Shown here: positions 60,711-64,000 of the stretch, one piece after another
Layout of the letters: each line of letters opens with the position of its first letter
Position numbering within the stretch: position 1 is the first letter of the stretch
DNA from: Herbaspirillum sp. DW155
GTDB taxonomy: Bacteria; Pseudomonadota; Gammaproteobacteria; Burkholderiales; Burkholderiaceae_D
Assembly: GCF_037076565.1 (NCBI RefSeq)
Contig: NZ_AP029028.1
Location: 4,092,001-4,156,000 of the forward strand
Direction of reading: 5' to 3'
Length of the DNA stretch: 64,000 nucleotides
The notes under the pieces: generated by a model
Database searches by the model: none
What the model saw: the letters and a program-made list of their open reading frames with translations, nothing else
What the model was told of the DNA's origin: nothing
Program-made: the position numbers and the translations under genes

Positions 60711-61586
60711 ATGAAATGGGAAGGCAATCGCGAAAGCGACAACGTGGAAGACCGCCGTGGCGAGGATGGCGGTGGCGGCTTTGGCTTCGGTGGCCGCTCC
60801 ATCGGACTGGGCACGGTGGCGGTGGCGCTGGTGGCCTCCTACTTTCTGGGCATCAATCCGCTAACCATGCTCAATCTGCTCTCCGGCGGTGGCGCACCGG
60901 CCCCGGTGCAGCAGCAGGTACCCTCGCACAAGCCTTCACCCAACGATCAGATGGCGCGCTTCGTCTCCACCGTGCTGGCCGATACCGAAGACACCTGGGG
61001 CCAGATCTTCGCCAGCAATGGCAAGCAGTACGTGCGGCCCAAGCTGGTACTCTTCTCCGGCAGCACGCCCACCGCCTGCGGTACCGGCCAGACTGCCACC
61101 GGCCCCTTCTACTGCCCGGGCGACCAGAAGGTCTACATCGATCTGTCGTTCTATGAACTGATGAAACAGCGCTTCAAGGTGTCCGGCAATTTTGCCCAGG
61201 CTTATGTGATTGCGCATGAAGTGGGGCACCACGTACAGCACCTGATGGGCATTTCCGACAAGGTGGATGCGGCCCGCCGCAATGCCACCGAGAAGCAGGC
61301 CAATGCCATGTCGGTGCGGCTGGAGTTGCAGGCGGACTGCTTTGCGGGGGTGTGGGCCTATCACGCCAACCAGGCGCGCCACATCCTGGAAGAAGGCGAC
61401 ATCGAGGATGCCCTGCACGCCGCCTCGGCCATCGGCGACGATGCCCTGCAACGCCAGGCGCGCGGCGTGGTCGTACCGGACTCCTTCACCCACGGCAGTT
61501 CGGCGCAGCGCGTGACCTGGTTCAAGCGCGGCATTGCCCAAGGCAAGGTCAGCGCCTGCAATACCTTCGCCGCCAGGGAACTCTGA
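60711..61586 (+). CDS. ypfJ: YpfJ-type neutral zinc metallopeptidase
   Basis: A 291-residue membrane protein. N-terminal polar, Gly-rich segment, one membrane helix (IGLGTVAVALVASYFLGIN, about 31-49), then a zinc-metallopeptidase domain with the HExxH motif IAHEVGHHVQHLMG (near residue 168) and the downstream ligand region RLELQADCFAGVWAYHANQA. Conserved cysteines in PTACGTGQTATGPFYCPGD probably form a disulfide. Substrates are unknown for this family. GGAGAAG precedes the ATG. It is divergent from the frameshifted gene. Confidence 0.93.
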   Translation: MKWEGNRESDNVEDRRGEDGGGGFGFGGRSIGLGTVAVALVASYFLGINPLTMLNLLSGGGAPAPVQQQVPSHKPSPNDQMARFVSTVLADTEDTWGQIFASNGKQYVRPKLVLFSGSTPTACGTGQTATGPFYCPGDQKVYIDLSFYELMKQRFKVSGNFAQAYVIAHEVGHHVQHLMGISDKVDAARRNATEKQANAMSVRLELQADCFAGVWAYHANQARHILEEGDIEDALHAASAIGDDALQRQARGVVVPDSFTHGSSAQRVTWFKRGIAQGKVSACNTFAAREL

Positions 61587-61613
61587 ACACATCACTACGA
61601 GGAGACCCACCGC

Positions 61614-61994
61614 ATGACCCTATCTTATTGGTGCATCCTGATCGCCGGCCTGATGCCGGTGCTGACCATTGCGATAGCCAAATATGGCCGCCGCGATTTC
61701 GACAATGCCGAACCACGCGCCTGGCTGGACAAGCAGACCGGGCTGCGCCGCCGCGCCGACTACGCGCATCGCAACCACTTCGAAGCCTTTCCCTTCTTTG
61801 CTGCGGCCGTACTGGTGGCGCAGATGGCGGACGCTCCCCACGAACAGATCGATACTGCCGCAGTGGTCTTCATCGTGGCGCGTATCTTTTATACGGCGCT
61901 GTACCTGACGGACAAGCCTTCGGCCCGCTCGGCGGTCTGGATCGTGGGATATCTGAGCGTGATTGCGCTGTTCGTCATTGCCGCACGCGCCTGA
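61614..61994 (+). CDS. MAPEG-family membrane protein
   Basis: A 126-residue four-helix inner-membrane protein. MAPEG features are RAWLDKQTGLRRRADYAHRN, HFEAFPFFAAAVLVAQ and IVARIFYTALYLTDKPSARS. Eukaryotic members are glutathione-dependent; bacterial ones mostly lack a known reaction. It follows ypfJ by 27 bp, so it is probably in the same transcript. Confidence 0.9.
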   Translation: MTLSYWCILIAGLMPVLTIAIAKYGRRDFDNAEPRAWLDKQTGLRRRADYAHRNHFEAFPFFAAAVLVAQMADAPHEQIDTAAVVFIVARIFYTALYLTDKPSARSAVWIVGYLSVIALFVIAARA

Positions 61995-62008
61995 AACAGG
62001 AGCCATCA

Positions 62009-62293
62009 ATGAGCCACCCCGCCGCCCTGCAACTGGCCCCCATGCGCGCAGCCCTGGATCAACTGTGTGCCGGCCACACCAGCATCGCCAGCCTGTGCAG
62101 CACCTGGCGCGCCAGCGAGGAAGTGATGAACGCCCTGCCGCCGCGCTATCGCCAGGTCGCCGAAGACCTGCTGGGCCGCCTCGAAGCCGGCAGTCTCTTC
62201 ACCGAAGAAAGCTGCTCCTTCAGCCAGAAGGATCTCACCGACAGCCTCTCCACCTGGCTGGACAAGGCACAGCAGACGCTGGCGGCGGGCTGA
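62009..62293 (+). CDS. Conserved small protein, function unknown
   Basis: A 94-residue helical, soluble protein (AALQLAPMRAALDQLCAGHT, ALPPRYRQVAEDLLGRLE, CSFSQKDLTDSLSTWLDKAQ). AGGAG is 6 nt before the ATG at 62009. It lies 14 bp after the MAPEG gene in the same direction, and the stop is followed by a perfect inverted repeat. No domain is recognised. Confidence 0.72.
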   Translation: MSHPAALQLAPMRAALDQLCAGHTSIASLCSTWRASEEVMNALPPRYRQVAEDLLGRLEAGSLFTEESCSFSQKDLTDSLSTWLDKAQQTLAAG

Positions 62294-62300
62294 CCTGCCT

Positions 62301-62326
62301 GGCCGGAAGAACTAGTTCTTCCGGCC
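62301..62326 (+). terminator. Perfect 26-bp inverted repeat, possible terminator
   Basis: GGCCGGAAGAACT followed directly by its exact complement. The next bases are pyrimidine-rich (CTCCTCCTCC) but not a T run. It ends the ypfJ-MAPEG-hypothetical group or acts as a Rho-type 3' end. Confidence 0.55.
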
Positions 62327-62433
62327 GCCCTCCTCCTCCTTCTTCCTTCACCTTCCTCACCGTCGGACCAATGTTGCCTGCCCGCCGTGACCGATAAGCT
62401 GGACTGCATCGATCACCATCCGCAGGAGGCTTC

Positions 62434-63678
62434 ATGTCCGACCAAAGCCGGGCCTATGGCGTACTGGGTTCCAGTACGCTGGCCTTTACCGTCTGCTTCA
62501 CCATCTGGGTGATGTTCGGGGTCATCGGCATTCCCATCAAGAATGCCCTGCACCTGAACGAAACCGAATTCGGCCTGCTCACCGCCATGCCGGTGCTGAC
62601 CGGTTCGCTCATCCGCGTCCCCCTGGGCATCTGGACCGACCGCTACGGCGGTCGCATCGTGTTCTTCATCCTGATGCTCTGTACCGTGCTGCCGATCTGG
62701 CTGATTTCGTACGCCACGGCCTTCTGGCATTTCCTGGTGCTGGGCCTGTTCGTGGGACTGGCCGGCGGTTCCTTCTCGGTCGGTACACCCTATGTGGCGC
62801 GCTGGTTCAAGAAGGAGCGTCAGGGCCTGGCCATGGGCGTGTTCGGCGCTGGCAACTCGGGGGCGGCAGTCAACAAGTTCATCGCCCCGGCCCTCATCGC
62901 CGCCGGCGGCTGGGCTCTGGTGCCACAGGTCTATGCCGGCCTGATGCTGGCGGCCGCCGTGATCTTCTGGTTCTGCTCCGCCACCGATCCCGGCCACCAG
63001 GTGGCGTCCGATACCCGCTTCATCGATCAGATCCGCATGCTCAAGGAGCCCAGGGTGTGGCGCTACTGCCAGTATTACTCGGTGGTGTTCGGCGGCTACG
63101 TCGGCCTGAGCCTGTGGATGGTCAAGTACTACGTCACCGAATACGGTTTCGACATCAGGCACGCCGCCCTGCTGGCCGCCTGCTTCTCGCTGCCGGGCGG
63201 CGTGCTGCGCGCCATGGGCGGCTGGCTCTCCGACAAGTACGGCGCCTACAAGGTCACCTGGTGGGTGATGTGGATCTGTTGGGTGGCCTTCTTCCTGCTC
63301 TCTTATCCGCAGACCGACTTCACCATCCAGACCGTGAACGGCCCGCAACGCTTCCACCTCGGCCTGAACCCGGTGCTCTTCACGGTGCTGCTGTTCGTGG
63401 TCGGCGTGGCCATGGCGGTGGGCAAGGCTTCGGTCTTCAAGTTCATCTCGGATGACTACAGCAGCAACATCGGCGCCGTCTCCGGCATCGTCGGTCTGGC
63501 CGGCGGGCTGGGCGGCTTCATCCTGCCCATCCTCTTTGGCATCGCGCTGGACGTGACGGGCGTGCGCAGCTCCTGCTTCATGCTGCTCTACGGCACGGTC
63601 TGCTGCGCCCTGGTGTGGATGCATTTCCAGTTCCGCCGCGAGGCGACCACGACTGCCAGTGCGCCGCAAGCCCACTGA
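62434..63678 (+). CDS. narK1: Nitrate/nitrite transporter NarK1 (MFS)
   Basis: A 414-residue, 12-helix major facilitator of the NarK family. Signatures are the GTP-like motif A region LIRVPLGIWTDRYGGRIVFF, the nitrate signature GAGNSGAAVNKF in the fifth helix, the second helix motif and GAVSGIVGLAGGLGGFILPI in the eleventh. The type-1 transporters act as nitrate/proton symporters in denitrification. The next gene is narK2, 26 bp later. AGGAGG stands before the ATG. No convincing FNR box was seen in the 140-bp upstream gap. Confidence 0.93.
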   Translation: MSDQSRAYGVLGSSTLAFTVCFTIWVMFGVIGIPIKNALHLNETEFGLLTAMPVLTGSLIRVPLGIWTDRYGGRIVFFILMLCTVLPIWLISYATAFWHFLVLGLFVGLAGGSFSVGTPYVARWFKKERQGLAMGVFGAGNSGAAVNKFIAPALIAAGGWALVPQVYAGLMLAAAVIFWFCSATDPGHQVASDTRFIDQIRMLKEPRVWRYCQYYSVVFGGYVGLSLWMVKYYVTEYGFDIRHAALLAACFSLPGGVLRAMGGWLSDKYGAYKVTWWVMWICWVAFFLLSYPQTDFTIQTVNGPQRFHLGLNPVLFTVLLFVVGVAMAVGKASVFKFISDDYSSNIGAVSGIVGLAGGLGGFILPILFGIALDVTGVRSSCFMLLYGTVCCALVWMHFQFRREATTTASAPQAH

Positions 63679-63703
63679 TCCCTTCCTCTGACAAGGACTC
63701 ATC

Positions 63704-64000
63704 ATGAATCACGTACTACAACGCTGGGAACCGGAAAACCCCGAGTTCTGGCGCAAGCAGGGCCAGGCCGTGGCCCGCCGCAATCTGTGGATCTCCATCC
63801 CCTGCCTGATGCTGGCCTTCGCGGTCTGGATGCTGTGGAGCGTGGTGGCGGCCAACCTGGACAAGGCGGGCTTTCATTTCAGCAAGGACCAGCTGTTCTT
63901 CCTGACCGCATTGCCGGCCCTCTCGGGCGCCACGCTGCGCATCTTCTACTCCTTTCTGGTACCGGTCTTCGGCGGCCGCAAGTGGACCGCCATTTCCACC
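63704..64000 (+). CDS. narK2: Nitrate/nitrite antiporter NarK2, N-terminal part (cut by window edge)
   Basis: 99 codons run to the window end. RWEPENPEFWRKQGQAVARR is followed by the first helix (NLWISIPCLMLAFAVWMLWS), FHFSKDQLFFLTALPALSGA and the second, ending at FGGRKWTAIST. This is the type-2 (antiporter) branch, which precedes narGHJI in related bacteria. AAGGA lies 6 nt before the ATG. Confidence 0.9.
   Translation, partial: MNHVLQRWEPENPEFWRKQGQAVARRNLWISIPCLMLAFAVWMLWSVVAANLDKAGFHFSKDQLFFLTALPALSGATLRIFYSFLVPVFGGRKWTAIST

Noticed and set aside
62294-62433. FNR box before narK1
   Set aside because: No TTGAT-N4-ATCAA-like site with acceptable match.

Overview
The window looks like a chromosomal core segment of a high-GC betaproteobacterium of the order Burkholderiales. 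The protein families and the gene order rimP-nusA-infB-rbfA-truB-typA point to Oxalobacteraceae, most likely Herbaspirillum or a close relative. That placement rests on recognition alone; no database was searched. I see no phage, insertion sequence, CRISPR array, integrase or tRNA gene, and the density of housekeeping genes is normal.

Layout. 1-5368 (minus): dnaE, a family-25 glycosyltransferase and the start of msbA. 5589-9908: trhO, then wrbA and a pirin divergent from a LysR regulator whose end overlaps gluQ. 9919-15637: rhlE, a FAH-family hydrolase, a TPR/glycosyltransferase fusion and glk. 15638-18991: the SRP RNA gene, ubiD, and a membrane-anchored lytic transglycosylase behind a strong promoter and a structured leader. 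19095-23700 (minus): dusA, a RibB-type protein with a degenerate cyclohydrolase half, ribH, nusB and an aminotransferase. 24299-36271 (minus): scpB, rluB, rimP, nusA, infB, rbfA, truB and typA, the transcription/translation core. 36688-48735: a PAS-PAS-GGDEF-EAL protein, a membrane-bound FMN glutamate-synthase-like protein, a TusA-like protein, a Nudix hydrolase, alaS, a Lys/His-rich exported peptide, a glycerophosphodiesterase and a 2TM / LytS-type kinase / LytTR regulator operon. 49006-58485: glnS, a ZntB-like transporter, a pyrimidine-type NCS2 permease, small membrane proteins, two paralogous lipoproteins and sbcB. 58504-64000: a PadR regulator with DUF3861, a deoxyribosyltransferase-like protein, a frameshifted gene, a YpfJ-type metallopeptidase, a MAPEG protein, and narK1 with the start of narK2.

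How the genes work together. The centre is the rimP-nusA-infB operon (ribosome maturation, transcription elongation, translation initiation, rRNA and tRNA modification). It has a well-formed sigma-70 promoter and a strong intrinsic-terminator hairpin inside its leader, so expression is probably attenuated. NusA itself acts on such hairpins. The riboflavin genes lie with nusB. Local regulator/target units are LysR with pirin and wrbA, PadR with DUF3861 (two identical 12-bp palindromes upstream), and the 2TM-kinase-LytTR set. The nitrate transporters at the right edge suggest respiratory nitrate-reductase genes just outside the window.

The most interesting non-coding signals are the attenuator-like leader of rimP-nusA, the consensus promoter and hairpin-rich leader before the lytic transglycosylase, the two terminators in the gene-free gap between typA and dusA, and the paired PadR palindromes. 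I found no clear candidate for a wholly new multi-gene system.
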